From assembly GCA_947503265.1 (NCBI GenBank), contig CANNDC010000003.1, forward strand, positions 1-64,000: a stretch of DNA of 64,000 nucleotides, written 5' to 3'. Shown here piece after piece: positions 42,184-51,241 of the stretch; position 1 is the stretch's first letter; the number at the start of each line of letters is the position of its first letter. The notes under the pieces were generated by a model. That model was not told the origin of the DNA, searched no databases, and saw only the letters and a program-made list of their open reading frames with translations. The position numbers and the translations under genes are program-made. The stretch comes from an uncultured Alteromonadaceae bacterium (GTDB lineage Bacteria; Pseudomonadota; Gammaproteobacteria; Enterobacterales; Alteromonadaceae).

Positions 42184-43170
42184 TCAGACTGTAACGACAA
42201 TTTTGCCCATTGCTTTGCCACTTTCGAGTCGTTCATGCGCATTGCCAATTTGCTCCAATGTAAATTCACTGTCGTCGATAACAGGTTTTAACTGACCTGC
42301 TTCTACGATTTCTTTTATCGCATTGAGAATCTTAGCGTGCTCTTCTCTTTTGTGATTATGAAGCATTGGAATAAGCATAAATACAACATGTAATGATAAA
42401 CCCTTGAAGTGCGCTGTAGATAAGTCCAACTCAACCAAAGACACTGTTGAGGCAACATGCCCATTTAACGCTGCTGCTTCAAATGAATTCGTCATATTTT
42501 CTCCACCCACTGAGTCGAATACAATGTCGAATCCCTTGCCTTCGGTGTGAGTTTGTACATAGCTTTCCACTGATTCAGTGCGGTAGTTGATTGGTGTTGC
42601 ACCCAGCTTTTCTATTAACGCCAGTTGAGCATCGCCTCCGCCGGTTGAAAACACATTTGCTCCACTGTGACGAGCTAATTGCAAAGCAACATGACCTACA
42701 CCGCCAGACCCACCATGTACCAAAACGTTTTGCCCTGGTTTTATACCCGCGCGCTGCAACCCTTCATAGGCGGTGATGCCAACAAGAGGCAATGCTGCAG
42801 CTTCACGCATAGATAAGTTGTTGGGTTTCAAAGCGATTAAATTGGCGTCGGCAACAATGTATTCAGCCAAAGTACCTGGCAAATCTGCTAGTCCGCCTGC
42901 ACAACCATAAACTTCATCGCCTTTTTTGAAATGCTTAACATCCTCGCCAACTTCTTCAACTATACCCGCAAAGTCCATACCTAAGATGGCTGGAGCAGGT
43001 GGGGATAAAGGCAAGTCAGCGCCCATTTGACGGATCATGGTATCCACCATGTTGACGCTCGTTGCTTTTATATTAACTAGCACATGCCCTGTTTTTACAG
43101 ATGGTTGGGGCACATCGACGTGGTTAAACACGTCTACATCTCCAAAATTATTGACGACCATTGCTTTCAT
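42184..43170 (-). CDS. Zinc-independent quinone oxidoreductase-like (MDR family)
   Basis: A 328-residue NAD(P)H-dependent oxidoreductase of the medium-chain dehydrogenase superfamily, quinone oxidoreductase branch. GroES-like N-terminal half; Rossmann half begins with VHGGSGGVGHVALQLARHSGA. The catalytic zinc cysteines of alcohol dehydrogenases are missing, as expected for this branch. I chose ATG 43170, which has AAGGTG 9 nt upstream, rather than an upstream start. It sits 70 bases downstream of the SDR gene on the same strand, and a LysR regulator is divergent, so all three probably form one regulon for detoxifying carbonyl or quinone compounds. Confidence 0.88.
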   Translation of the reverse strand: MKAMVVNNFGDVDVFNHVDVPQPSVKTGHVLVNIKATSVNMVDTMIRQMGADLPLSPPAPAILGMDFAGIVEEVGEDVKHFKKGDEVYGCAGGLADLPGTLAEYIVADANLIALKPNNLSMREAAALPLVGITAYEGLQRAGIKPGQNVLVHGGSGGVGHVALQLARHSGANVFSTGGGDAQLALIEKLGATPINYRTESVESYVQTHTEGKGFDIVFDSVGGENMTNSFEAAALNGHVASTVSLVELDLSTAHFKGLSLHVVFMLIPMLHNHKREEHAKILNAIKEIVEAGQLKPVIDDSEFTLEQIGNAHERLESGKAMGKIVVTV

Positions 43171-43239
43171 ACTTAATTTCACCTTTTTGTTAAGTTTTAC
43201 CAAATTGATTGTTGCTTTGAACTTTCTTAATTAAATCGG

Positions 43240-44055
43240 CTAAAGCTGAATCCCCATTTCGTTGATAAGCGCATTCATCGAGACTACAAGTGTTTCGTTT
43301 TTATCAGCATTTAAGGCGTCGGGATGAGGGTCGGCAAACTTACCAATATCGTTATCAAAGTAGCGACCAGTAACATGCGAAAAATCGTCACTTAAAACTG
43401 CACGTACCAATATATTTGCTCCGATACTCAAATCTTTGCCTTGCGATCCATAGGCTTCTTTGACCATTTTACTTCCCAAGAAAGAGGCAGGGTTAACGGC
43501 AATTATGGCAGGCGCACTCTTCCCAAGAGATTGGGCAAGATGGAAGCTCCACATAGTGATAGCGAGTTTACTTTGAGCGTAAGCAGCACTATCTGACAAT
43601 GAATGTACGCCTTTTAGTGCACTCAAATCTACAGGTGCTTGAGCAGCTGAAGACAGATTAACAACACGGCTATTTTCATCCATCAACGGCAACAACGCCT
43701 TTGTTAATATGTATGGGGCGAGTGTATTAACAATAAAGCGTATGTCGTAGCCGTCGAATGTAACGGCATTTGGGATTTTAAACACACCTGCATTATTAAT
43801 AAGCGCATCAAGTGAATCATACTTGGCTTTAACATCGTCTGCCAAGCGCACTACCTCGTTGAGGTTAGACAAATCTGCAAGAAACATATCAACTTGAGTT
43901 TTCGGATATGTTTTCGCCAACGTATTCTTTATCTGTTGAAGCTTTGCCTCGCTTCGACCATGAAGCAACAAGATATGACCTTGTGCGGCAAGCATGTTGG
44001 CTGTTTCATAACCGATTCCATCGGTAGCTCCTGTAATCAATATCGTCTTCTTCAC
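43240..44055 (-). CDS. Short-chain dehydrogenase/reductase
   Basis: A 271-residue SDR. The cofactor site TGATDGIG is at residues 8-15, followed by the structural NNAG motif and the catalytic Tyr and Lys in YAQSKLA, with Ser in VVNLSSAAQ. A basic residue after the glycine motif (HGRSEAK) suggests NADP(H). The start is a GTG with AGGAG 8 nt upstream. The gene is divergent from a LysR regulator that likely controls it together with the oxidoreductase behind it. Substrate is unknown. Confidence 0.9.
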   Translation of the reverse strand: MKKTILITGATDGIGYETANMLAAQGHILLLHGRSEAKLQQIKNTLAKTYPKTQVDMFLADLSNLNEVVRLADDVKAKYDSLDALINNAGVFKIPNAVTFDGYDIRFIVNTLAPYILTKALLPLMDENSRVVNLSSAAQAPVDLSALKGVHSLSDSAAYAQSKLAITMWSFHLAQSLGKSAPAIIAVNPASFLGSKMVKEAYGSQGKDLSIGANILVRAVLSDDFSHVTGRYFDNDIGKFADPHPDALNADKNETLVVSMNALINEMGIQL

Positions 44056-44252
44056 CTGTTAACTCCTACTATCGATCATCTGATATAAAACCGTCACTAT
44101 GTACCTTACAACCTGGTTTATGCCGCACATTTCCTTCGTTTCTGCTTATGGTGTGGTCAACAATTTGAGCATCTGTCGCACTAATCAGCAGCCGTTCAGC
44201 GATGAGACAAGTTTAATAATTATGTTTTTATAGATAAATACCTTATAAATAG

Positions 44253-44268
44253 AATCAGAATTCTGATT
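44253..44268. promoter_or_regulatory. Perfect palindrome before LysR gene
   Basis: AATCAGAATTCTGATT is self-complementary over 16 bases and ends 13 bases before the LysR ATG, next to its GGAG site. It could be an autoregulatory operator, or fold over the ribosome-binding region. Confidence 0.5.
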
Positions 44269-44281
44269 TTGGAGATAATAA

Positions 44282-45205
44282 ATGGATACCAAGAGCCTAC
44301 GATTATTTGTTTTAGCCGCCGAAACGCTAAATATTAGCGCTGCAGGGAAGCAATTAGGATTAAATCCATCAGTTTCGAGTGCTTGGTTATCTAAACTAGA
44401 GAAGCAAGTGGGTGCAGACTTGTTTCACAGAACAACTCGCAAAGTGGCGCTGTCGATAGAAGGAATCGAGTTTTTACCTTACGCAAAAGAAATCCTAGCT
44501 CAGGAAGATGCCGCGCTTGCAGCATTGGGCAGAAGCAATCCAAACATCAGTGGCACTTTGAGGTTTGCCGCGTCGAGTACCTTTTCTCAACGTTTTATTA
44601 TTCCGCTTTTACCCGAGTTTTTAGAACGCTACCCCGATATAAACGTAGAATTGAATCTTTCAGATACGCAGGTCAAACTCATTGAAGGAGGCTATGATTT
44701 AGCGTTGCGTAACTACGCAGCGGAAGACAGCAGCCTGATTGGTCGAAGACTAGCTAACGATAAACGGGTATTATGTGCCTCACCGGACTATTTAAATGAA
44801 AATGGGACGCCTGAGACGCCAGAAGAGCTTACTCAACACCAGCTACTGGTGTTTTTGAATGCTAATCCGAGAAAGCTCATCAGTGGCGACGGGATGCAAG
44901 AAAGCACATTCCCGCCAGACAAAGGCAAACCAAGAGTCATTTGTGATGATGGTGCAAGTATGCGGCTAGCCGCTAAAGCGGGTGTGGGCATTTGTATGAG
45001 TTCGATTTGGAATATATATACTGAACTCAATGACGGTACATTGGTGAGAGTATTACCGAGCTACCAAATCGAAGATAAAAGCGCAGTGTGGTTGGTTTAT
45101 CCGAAATCCAACGTGCTGACAGCGAAAGTGCGCGTCTTTATCGACTTCTTGGTCGAAAAGATTGGCAATCCCCCAATATGGGAACAATCTAGTCTCCCCA
45201 ACTAA
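44282..45205 (+). CDS. LysR family transcriptional regulator
   Basis: A 307-residue LysR regulator. The N-terminal winged helix (1-60) contains AAGKQLGLNPSVSSAWLSKLEKQVGADLFHRTTRKV, shown here in part as the helix-turn-helix plus wing. A substrate-binding-protein-like effector domain spans about 90-295, starting with GTLRFAASSTF. Length is standard and the ATG has GGAG 9 nt upstream. It is divergent from the SDR/quinone oxidoreductase pair, the classical LysR arrangement. A perfect palindrome (44253-44268) sits right before its start. Confidence 0.93.
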   Translation: MDTKSLRLFVLAAETLNISAAGKQLGLNPSVSSAWLSKLEKQVGADLFHRTTRKVALSIEGIEFLPYAKEILAQEDAALAALGRSNPNISGTLRFAASSTFSQRFIIPLLPEFLERYPDINVELNLSDTQVKLIEGGYDLALRNYAAEDSSLIGRRLANDKRVLCASPDYLNENGTPETPEELTQHQLLVFLNANPRKLISGDGMQESTFPPDKGKPRVICDDGASMRLAAKAGVGICMSSIWNIYTELNDGTLVRVLPSYQIEDKSAVWLVYPKSNVLTAKVRVFIDFLVEKIGNPPIWEQSSLPN

Positions 45206-45226
45206 CCAATCACATGATGTAACCAG

Positions 45227-45493
45227 TTATTTAAGTTTGGAAATTTCTTTATTCAGCTCATAGTTGTTGTCTGTCACTATGGTTTCCAAGGTCTTTATTC
45301 GCTCTTCCAGTAGCTTGAACTTTTTATCTACAGTTCGTTCAATTTCATCGTTTTGATTGGATTTCGCAAGTCTCAATTCTTCTACTTCGAGTTGTTTTAA
45401 ACTCTTCTTATGTGCATTAGTAGCGACAATCATCAGAAACACGCCAACAAATACTGCTCCTACGGTTAAAAACATCCACAAATTCATTTCCAT
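45227..45493 (-). CDS. PspB-like small membrane protein
   Basis: An 88-residue protein with one N-terminal transmembrane helix (about 5-25) followed by a charged coiled coil. The segment ERIKTLETIV near the C-terminus resembles the phage-shock protein PspB, which works with PspC and PspA in envelope stress. The neighbours are not psp genes, so the role is uncertain. Start ATG 45493 has GAGG 5 nt upstream; Met at 45487 is the alternative. It is convergent with LysR, 20 bases apart. Confidence 0.7.
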   Translation of the reverse strand: MEMNLWMFLTVGAVFVGVFLMIVATNAHKKSLKQLEVEELRLAKSNQNDEIERTVDKKFKLLEERIKTLETIVTDNNYELNKEISKLK

Positions 45494-45931
45494 TTTTACC
45501 TCACTTTTTTCTCATGTTATTAGCCGCTTTGCCAGTACCGACTCCGATATCTCTGATGGTTTTCACGTTTGGGCTTTACAAACACACGATAGATTATCTA
45601 TAGCGCAACTATAATTTGAATAAATCGCCGTCATGCAAAAAACAAAAATTTAGCGAATAAACGCGGAATTTGTCATTTAACAAAGCGTGTTACAACGCAA
45701 ATAGAGCATGGTGTATCCTCTTGAAAAACTCAACGTTTGAACAGTGACTAAGCGTGAGCTTAATGTGTTTGTTGCAACTACCGCAATTGTTAGTATAAAT
45801 AATGCCTACGTTTTAAAAGATAGCACTTTTGCTTTAATAACAAACACTCTTTGTCGATATAAGCACCAGCTCAATTATTAAGAATAGTGAAATGCAAAAA
45901 GTTTTTTTCACACAAATACAGGAAATCTTTA
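45494..45931. other. Intergenic region, 440 bases, nothing recognised
   Basis: AT-rich spacer between the PspB-like gene and the exported RidA gene, which point away from each other, so it should hold both promoters. No RNA gene or repeat was recognised. Confidence 0.4.
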
Positions 45932-46456
45932 ATGAAAGCTCTAATTTTAACGATAATGATGTTAAGTATAATTTGGACCTATTCCCTGCAAGCTTTTGCT
46001 AACGCGGAGAATCAAATCAAAAAACTTGGTCTGACGCTTACTAAGCCACCTACCCCATCAGCTAATTATGTGCGTGCAGTGACTACCGGAAACCTGGTAT
46101 TTCTTGCAGGTCATGGACCGCAAAAACCAGATGGCAGTTATTACTTAGGTAAGTTAGGTGATGACTTGACGGTTGAGCAAGGAGCAGAAGCAGCTCGGTT
46201 AACGGGTATCGCCATTTTATCAACTTTAAAAAGTCATTTAGGTGATTTAAATCGGGTTAAACGCATAGTCAAAGTCACTGGAATGGTAAACGCCACTGAC
46301 GACTTTACCCAACATTCCAAAGTGATTAATGGATTTTCTGACCTAATGGTAGAGGTGTTCGGTGAAAACGGCAAACACGCGCGTGCTGCTGTGGGTATGT
46401 CCTCTTTACCTATTGGGTTTGCTGTAGAAATTGAAATGATAGTAGAGATTGAATAG
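45932..46456 (+). CDS. Exported RidA/YjgF-family protein
   Basis: A 174-residue protein: signal peptide (LILTIMMLSIIWTYSLQAFA), then a RidA domain with GNLVFLAGHGPQKPDG, ARLTGIAILSTL and ARAAVGMSSLPIGFAVEIE. Cytoplasmic RidA hydrolyses reactive enamine/imine intermediates; the usual Arg in the active site aligns with R in the ARAAVGM segment. The signal peptide would place this copy in the periplasm, which is less common and makes the enamine role uncertain. I chose ATG 45932 with AGGAA 7 nt upstream over an upstream GTG that would spoil the signal peptide. Confidence 0.87.
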   Translation: MKALILTIMMLSIIWTYSLQAFANAENQIKKLGLTLTKPPTPSANYVRAVTTGNLVFLAGHGPQKPDGSYYLGKLGDDLTVEQGAEAARLTGIAILSTLKSHLGDLNRVKRIVKVTGMVNATDDFTQHSKVINGFSDLMVEVFGENGKHARAAVGMSSLPIGFAVEIEMIVEIE

Positions 46457-46488
46457 CCAATGGTCGTTTCCAAACTTTTCCACTAAGA

Positions 46489-46518
46489 TTAATCCAAACC
46501 TACTAAACCTTGGATTAA
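46489..46518 (+). promoter_or_regulatory. Inverted repeat covering the ribosome-binding region of 46523-46987
   Basis: TTAATCCAA (46489-46497) and TTGGATTAA (46510-46518) are perfect arms with a 12-base loop, and the second arm includes the only GGA before the ATG at 46523. Folding could limit translation, or the element could be a protein-binding site. Confidence 0.4.
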
Positions 46519-46522
46519 AAAC

Positions 46523-46987
46523 ATGCCGATACTACAAAAACTTAGCGCAGCAAAACTAGCCTTGGTGGTGGGTATTTTGTTTGCGTCAGTTGGCGTGTTC
46601 TATGTTGTTGTGCTCTTTTTACCTTTGCAATTTAGTCATGACCCGCGAATTTGGTTTACTGCCCAGTATTACTCGCAATTTATTCCATTCTACACGGCAA
46701 TAACTTTGCTGCTGAGCGGGATGTTTCTTGCACTTCATTCTTCACAAGCTAATTTCTATTTGGCAGTTTTTGGGCATACTGCCTCTGAAGAAATCCTGTT
46801 TAGCTGGATTGGACTAACGAATACACAGCTACCTTCCAGTGCAATATGGATTTTCTTTCCACTATCGCTGATTGCTCTTTGGCTGGGCTATTTCAACATA
46901 CTAGATCAGAAAAAATTATCAGTCACAGAAGCAATTTTTGGTTTTACTGCTAGTACTGCGTTTATTCTAGCCCCACGGTTTTTGTAA
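46523..46987 (+). CDS. Four-helix membrane protein of unknown function
   Basis: A 154-residue inner-membrane protein with four predicted helices (about 10-33, 52-72, 100-122, 132-150). Short loops; the second loop holds HDPRIW and the C-terminus is nearly absent. No family is recognised. It follows the exported RidA gene by 66 bases on the same strand, separated by an inverted repeat that overlaps its ribosome-binding region. Confidence 0.7.
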   Translation: MPILQKLSAAKLALVVGILFASVGVFYVVVLFLPLQFSHDPRIWFTAQYYSQFIPFYTAITLLLSGMFLALHSSQANFYLAVFGHTASEEILFSWIGLTNTQLPSSAIWIFFPLSLIALWLGYFNILDQKKLSVTEAIFGFTASTAFILAPRFL

Positions 46988-47235
46988 TTTACTTGGGGTT
47001 GGTGATTCTGCGCTTAAGCCTAATTGCACAAATCAAATTAAACGACCTGAACTACTCTGATGCAGATTATATATGTGCAGTATTTGAATTTTACTAAGTT
47101 ATTAAGCCTAGATGGATTATTTGAAAATAGCAAAATAATACGAATTAACCTCAAACTTCACCGCGTATCATAGAATTCGAAGTTTCAATAATGCTAAGCT
47201 AATGAAAACAATTTGGAGTGTTAATCACAGGTACC

Positions 47236-48087
47236 ATGAAGATACCCAAACGATTATTGCCACTTGTCGAAGATGGCTTGGTGGATGAAGTACTTTATCA
47301 ACTTATGAGTGGTAAAGAAGCGACAGTGTACGCAGTCAAAAGCCAGGGTGAAATTCGCTGTGCCAAAGTCTACAAAGATGTGAAAAACCGCAGTTTTAAG
47401 AAAGCCGCTCAATATCAAGAAGGCAGAAAGGTCAAAAATAGCCGGCGTGCCAGAGCAATGGAGAAAGGGTCAAGCTTTGGTCGCAAACAAATCGAAGAGG
47501 CTTGGCAAAATGCCGAAGTAGATGCGCTTTTCATTCTATCTAAGGTAGGGGTCAGAGTTCCCCAGCCATTTGGTTGTTATGACGGTGTGCTGTTAATGGA
47601 ATTAGTCACCGATGATGAAGGAAATGTGGCTCCTCGTCTTAACGATGTTTCCATGACTCATGAGCAAGCTCTAGAAGATCATGCACAAATGATGTTTTAT
47701 GTCATGCTGATGTTGTGTGCTGGGCTTGTTCACGGTGACTTATCGGAATTCAATGTTTTAGTAGACGACTATGGGCCAGTCATTATCGATTTACCTCAAG
47801 CCGTGAACGCAGCGGCAAATAACAACGCATTTAGTATGTTGAAACGTGATGTAGGCAACATGACTAACTACTATTCAGAATTTGCACCCGCACTACAAAA
47901 CACTCACTATGCAGAAGAGATGTGGGCCTTGTTTGAGGCAGGTGAATTGACACCTGAATCAGAATTAACCGGATATTATCAATTCGATGAAAGCGAAGCC
48001 GATGTTGACACTGTATTGGAAGAAATAAAGTCCGCTTTGGCTGAAGAGGAAGAACGCTTGGAGCGAATACGCGATGCTAACGAATAG
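47236..48087 (+). CDS. RIO1-like atypical serine kinase
   Basis: A 283-residue bacterial RIO kinase. The phosphate-binding segment SGKEATVYAVKS with the following AKVYK lysine, the catalytic loop HGDLSEFNVLV (Asp168) and the metal-binding IIDLPQAV are intact. Eukaryotic and archaeal RIO1 proteins act in ribosome biogenesis; the role of bacterial members is not settled. I chose ATG 47236 (MKIPKRLLPLVEDGLVDE), which matches the usual N-terminus, over a GTG six codons upstream. The C-terminal 40 residues are strongly acidic. AlkD follows on the same strand after 37 bases. Confidence 0.9.
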   Translation: MKIPKRLLPLVEDGLVDEVLYQLMSGKEATVYAVKSQGEIRCAKVYKDVKNRSFKKAAQYQEGRKVKNSRRARAMEKGSSFGRKQIEEAWQNAEVDALFILSKVGVRVPQPFGCYDGVLLMELVTDDEGNVAPRLNDVSMTHEQALEDHAQMMFYVMLMLCAGLVHGDLSEFNVLVDDYGPVIIDLPQAVNAAANNNAFSMLKRDVGNMTNYYSEFAPALQNTHYAEEMWALFEAGELTPESELTGYYQFDESEADVDTVLEEIKSALAEEEERLERIRDANE

Positions 48088-48124
48088 TCCCCGTCACTCA
48101 TCAAAGCGCTGTAAAAGTTAATTT

Positions 48125-48826
48125 ATGCTGCAAACAATTCTGAGCCGGCTGAATGCACTTGCTAATCCTGCAGATGCTAAAAAAGCACTGCGTTATGTAA
48201 AATCTGGCCCTGGAGAATACAGTGAGGGAGACCTATTTTTAGGGATCCGAAATCCGGTTTTACATCAATTGGTCAAGGAATATAAACATACAGATCTAGA
48301 GGACGTGTTGACCTTGCTCAGCAACGACTATCACGAAGCTAGACATCTGGCCCTGCTGCTGTTGGTTTATCAATTCCAAAAAGGAAATGCCGCATCACAA
48401 CAATGCATTTTTGAAGCTTATCTTGCCAACACTCGCTATATCAACAATTGGGATCTGGTTGATTGCTCATGCTATAAAATAGTTGGGCCATTTTTGCTTA
48501 ACAAAGACCGCTCGGTCTTGTATCAATTAGCAAAGTCGGAGTCATTGTGGGAGCGTCGAATAGCGATGGTTTCCACGTTACATTTTATCCGTTTCTCTCA
48601 ATTTGAAGATGTATTTAAACTCGCTTCAATATTATTAACAGATAAACAAGACCTCATGCATAAAGCGGTCGGTTGGATGTTGAAGGAAGCTGGAAAGCGC
48701 GATAATCAGGTGTTAATTAGCTATCTCAATCAAAATTATCGTGCTATGCCGCGCACGACATTAAGGTATGCCATTGAAAAACTACCAGAGCCATTGCGAC
48801 AAGACTATTTGAAGGGAAAAATATGA
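48125..48826 (+). CDS. DNA alkylation repair protein (AlkD-like)
   Basis: A 233-residue HEAT-repeat protein of the AlkD family, which excises positively charged alkylated bases such as 3-methyladenine and 7-methylguanine. The family signature NNWDLVDCS carries the catalytic-site Trp and Asp, and the helical repeats run the full length. Its stop overlaps the start of the patatin gene (ATGA), so the two are translationally coupled. It follows RIO1 in the same direction. Confidence 0.9.
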   Translation: MLQTILSRLNALANPADAKKALRYVKSGPGEYSEGDLFLGIRNPVLHQLVKEYKHTDLEDVLTLLSNDYHEARHLALLLLVYQFQKGNAASQQCIFEAYLANTRYINNWDLVDCSCYKIVGPFLLNKDRSVLYQLAKSESLWERRIAMVSTLHFIRFSQFEDVFKLASILLTDKQDLMHKAVGWMLKEAGKRDNQVLISYLNQNYRAMPRTTLRYAIEKLPEPLRQDYLKGKI

Positions 48827-50619
48827 GTAAACTTCAAGAAAGTGATGTTCCAAAAGAAGAATCAAACACCTTGATTGGCGATATTGGCATTTGCATGTCC
48901 GGCGGTGGATATCGAGCAGCGTCATTCCACTTAGGTACATTAGATTATATCGAAAAATTAAACCTCGCAGGAAATATAACTGCTTTGTCCACCGTTTCGG
49001 GTGGCACTTTTACAGGCACCAAGTACATTTTGTCTTTAGTAGAGAATCAGCATTTTGATAGTTTTTTCAATGAATACTACTACCAATTGAAAGATACTCA
49101 CTTGGTTGCTGAAGGATTAAAACAACTTGCCTCCCAAGAGGACAAAGTTGCTTCAGGCAGACAAGATTTAATTGTGTCTATGGCGCAAATTTATAGTGAG
49201 ACTCTATTTTGCAGAAAAGTACTTTGTGAAAATGATGCGAATAGCGAAGCGACTACACCTTATTATTTCGACACTATTTTACACGGTGAGCAACCGATAA
49301 AGGACGTGATGTTTAATGCCACGGACTTTCGTTCGGGTATCGCATTTCGATTTCAACGCTCATCCGATCCGGAAGCAAAAATTGGCAACTTCTACAACAA
49401 TATCGATGTAAAAGATGCAGGAAAAATAAGGCTTGCTGACATTGTTGCGGCTTCATCTTGCTTTCCCGGTGGATTCGAACCTATTTCTTTTCCCTACGAT
49501 TTTACCTGGCAAGGTGGCGACGTTCCTAAAGATGTTGCGTTTGCTTTTCCGATGGATCGTAGCAATGAAGATCCTACGGCCCCCAAAGGACCTGTTCCTT
49601 TGATGGACGGTGGCGTCTATGACAACCAAGGATTAGAAAGTTTATTGCTTGCAGATAAACGTAACGGCAATAATTTAGACTTGGTGGTCGTGTCGGATGT
49701 CGATCAACCTTCCCTTGAGCTATACGACATGCCCGAGCCGATGCCAAACGATGGAATTACGCTCAAATCTGTGTACAAGATAGGGCTGATATTTTTCTGG
49801 CTGTGTATCGCGACATTATTGACCATAGGGATATACGCTTGGCGGGATTTTATTGATGGCGAACTGCAAATAGGCAGGAGTATATTCCTGTATGTGATCC
49901 CATTTGTGTTGACATTAATTGCTGCAGGCACACTGTTTTATGTTCGTAAAATCATCCAAGAGGATCTTTTACCACATATCCCCTCCATAGGAGAGCGAGC
50001 TGCTGATTCGCTTGCACGGCTCACAACCGGGCAAGTCAGAAACATGCTCAACTTGAGATTTACTTCTCTGATGGCACTCACTACTTCTGTTTTTATGAAA
50101 CGCATTCGGTCTTTAGTATACAAATTGGCGTATGGCGAAGGCCGCGATATCTACAATGGAAAAAGGCTTTCAAATTTAATTTACTCATTATCACCGGCCA
50201 AAACACAACAAATTCCAATACAAGGTACAATCAAGCCTTCCAAACTGCTGGATAAAGTTGCCTGCGTGGCTTTTAACCAACCTACTACGCTTTGGTTTGA
50301 CTTCGCATATCAACAAGCTTGCTTAGTCGCGTCTGGACAAGCATCAATGTGTTACAACATGCTGAAGTTACTTTCCGTAAGATACGGAGAAGACCCAGAA
50401 CAATACAATGCACAAGTCAAAGCACTCTGGCACACGTTGAATGCGGATTGGCTGGCGCTAAATAACGATCCATTTTGTATATTGAAAAAGTCAGTCAATG
50501 AAGACTGGGATTTGATTGATAAAGAAGTCTGCAAAATTGAATGTAACTGGGGTATGTTTGAGGGCAATGGTCCAGGTATTGAAGGGCTAGCAAAAGTCGA
50601 TGCAGCAATAAAGGGTTAG
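48823..50619 (+). CDS. Patatin-like phospholipase with transmembrane region
   Basis: A 598-residue protein. The catalytic domain begins with the oxyanion-hole glycines SGGGYRA (27-31), the serine hydrolase motif STVSGGTF with Ser59, and the catalytic Asp262 in MDGGVYDNQG. This is a Ser-Asp dyad as in patatins; the serine motif VSGG differs from the classical GxSxG and recalls cytosolic phospholipase A2. Two transmembrane helices follow at about 311-332 and 343-368, and a C-terminal domain of about 220 residues is of unknown role. No signal peptide, so the catalytic domain is likely cytoplasmic. It is coupled to alkD by a 4-base overlap and convergent with sixA, with a 4-base overlap of the two stops. 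Confidence 0.88.
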   Translation: MSKLQESDVPKEESNTLIGDIGICMSGGGYRAASFHLGTLDYIEKLNLAGNITALSTVSGGTFTGTKYILSLVENQHFDSFFNEYYYQLKDTHLVAEGLKQLASQEDKVASGRQDLIVSMAQIYSETLFCRKVLCENDANSEATTPYYFDTILHGEQPIKDVMFNATDFRSGIAFRFQRSSDPEAKIGNFYNNIDVKDAGKIRLADIVAASSCFPGGFEPISFPYDFTWQGGDVPKDVAFAFPMDRSNEDPTAPKGPVPLMDGGVYDNQGLESLLLADKRNGNNLDLVVVSDVDQPSLELYDMPEPMPNDGITLKSVYKIGLIFFWLCIATLLTIGIYAWRDFIDGELQIGRSIFLYVIPFVLTLIAAGTLFYVRKIIQEDLLPHIPSIGERAADSLARLTTGQVRNMLNLRFTSLMALTTSVFMKRIRSLVYKLAYGEGRDIYNGKRLSNLIYSLSPAKTQQIPIQGTIKPSKLLDKVACVAFNQPTTLWFDFAYQQACLVASGQASMCYNMLKLLSVRYGEDPEQYNAQVKALWHTLNADWLALNNDPFCILKKSVNEDWDLIDKEVCKIECNWGMFEGNGPGIEGLAKVDAAIKG

Positions 50620-51137
50620 TGCGACCAGTTTGGAAGTGATTTAGGCCAAATATATGCATCTAAGGTAAATGAACCCTTGTTTATATTCTGCCATTTTACA
50701 TCTTGTTGAGAACTCAACTGCACAAAGCCGCAAGTAGGAATGTTTTCAATGTTGTTAGCGGATTCGTTACGACATAGAAGATAAATTAATTCTGTTAGTG
50801 CAGGGTTATGGCCAATGATGGTCACATCAACATAGGACTCATCTAACGAACGACACCAGTTCAGAAGCCTTGCACTCTCGAAACAATACAATGTATCAAT
50901 AATTTGCCATTTTATAGTTTCTTCAGGTATTTGTTGGCTCATATACTTAACGGTTAAATGAGCGCGCGAAGCCGGACTGCAGAATATGTTTTTGGAAACT
51001 CCGCTTCTGCCGAAAATAGGCCTAGCCATCAGTTCACAGCTGCGAATTCCGCGTTTATTGAGCGGCCTCTCAATATCAGAAATGTCAGGATCATCCCAAC
51101 TAGATTTGGCGTGCCGGATTAAATTCAGTTTTTTCAT
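50616..51137 (-). CDS. sixA: SixA-like phosphohistidine phosphatase
   Basis: A 173-residue histidine phosphatase. The catalytic motif LIRHAKSSW (His9) is at the N-terminus, followed by RPLNKRGIRS and FCSPASRA, with the second His in IIGHNPAL. It matches SixA, which dephosphorylates phosphohistidine proteins such as NPr in the nitrogen phosphotransferase system. Length is normal. It is convergent with the patatin gene and divergent from the acyltransferase gene. Confidence 0.88.
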   Translation of the reverse strand: MKKLNLIRHAKSSWDDPDISDIERPLNKRGIRSCELMARPIFGRSGVSKNIFCSPASRAHLTVKYMSQQIPEETIKWQIIDTLYCFESARLLNWCRSLDESYVDVTIIGHNPALTELIYLLCRNESANNIENIPTCGFVQLSSQQDVKWQNINKGSFTLDAYIWPKSLPNWSH

Positions 51138-51241
51138 AGCAAGAGTACATTAGCATTGGTAAGCATCATTTTTCTAATAAAAATAGTGACCTAGACGAGA
51201 CTAGGTACTAACATAATAAAGCCGGTGATTAAGGAATATTG

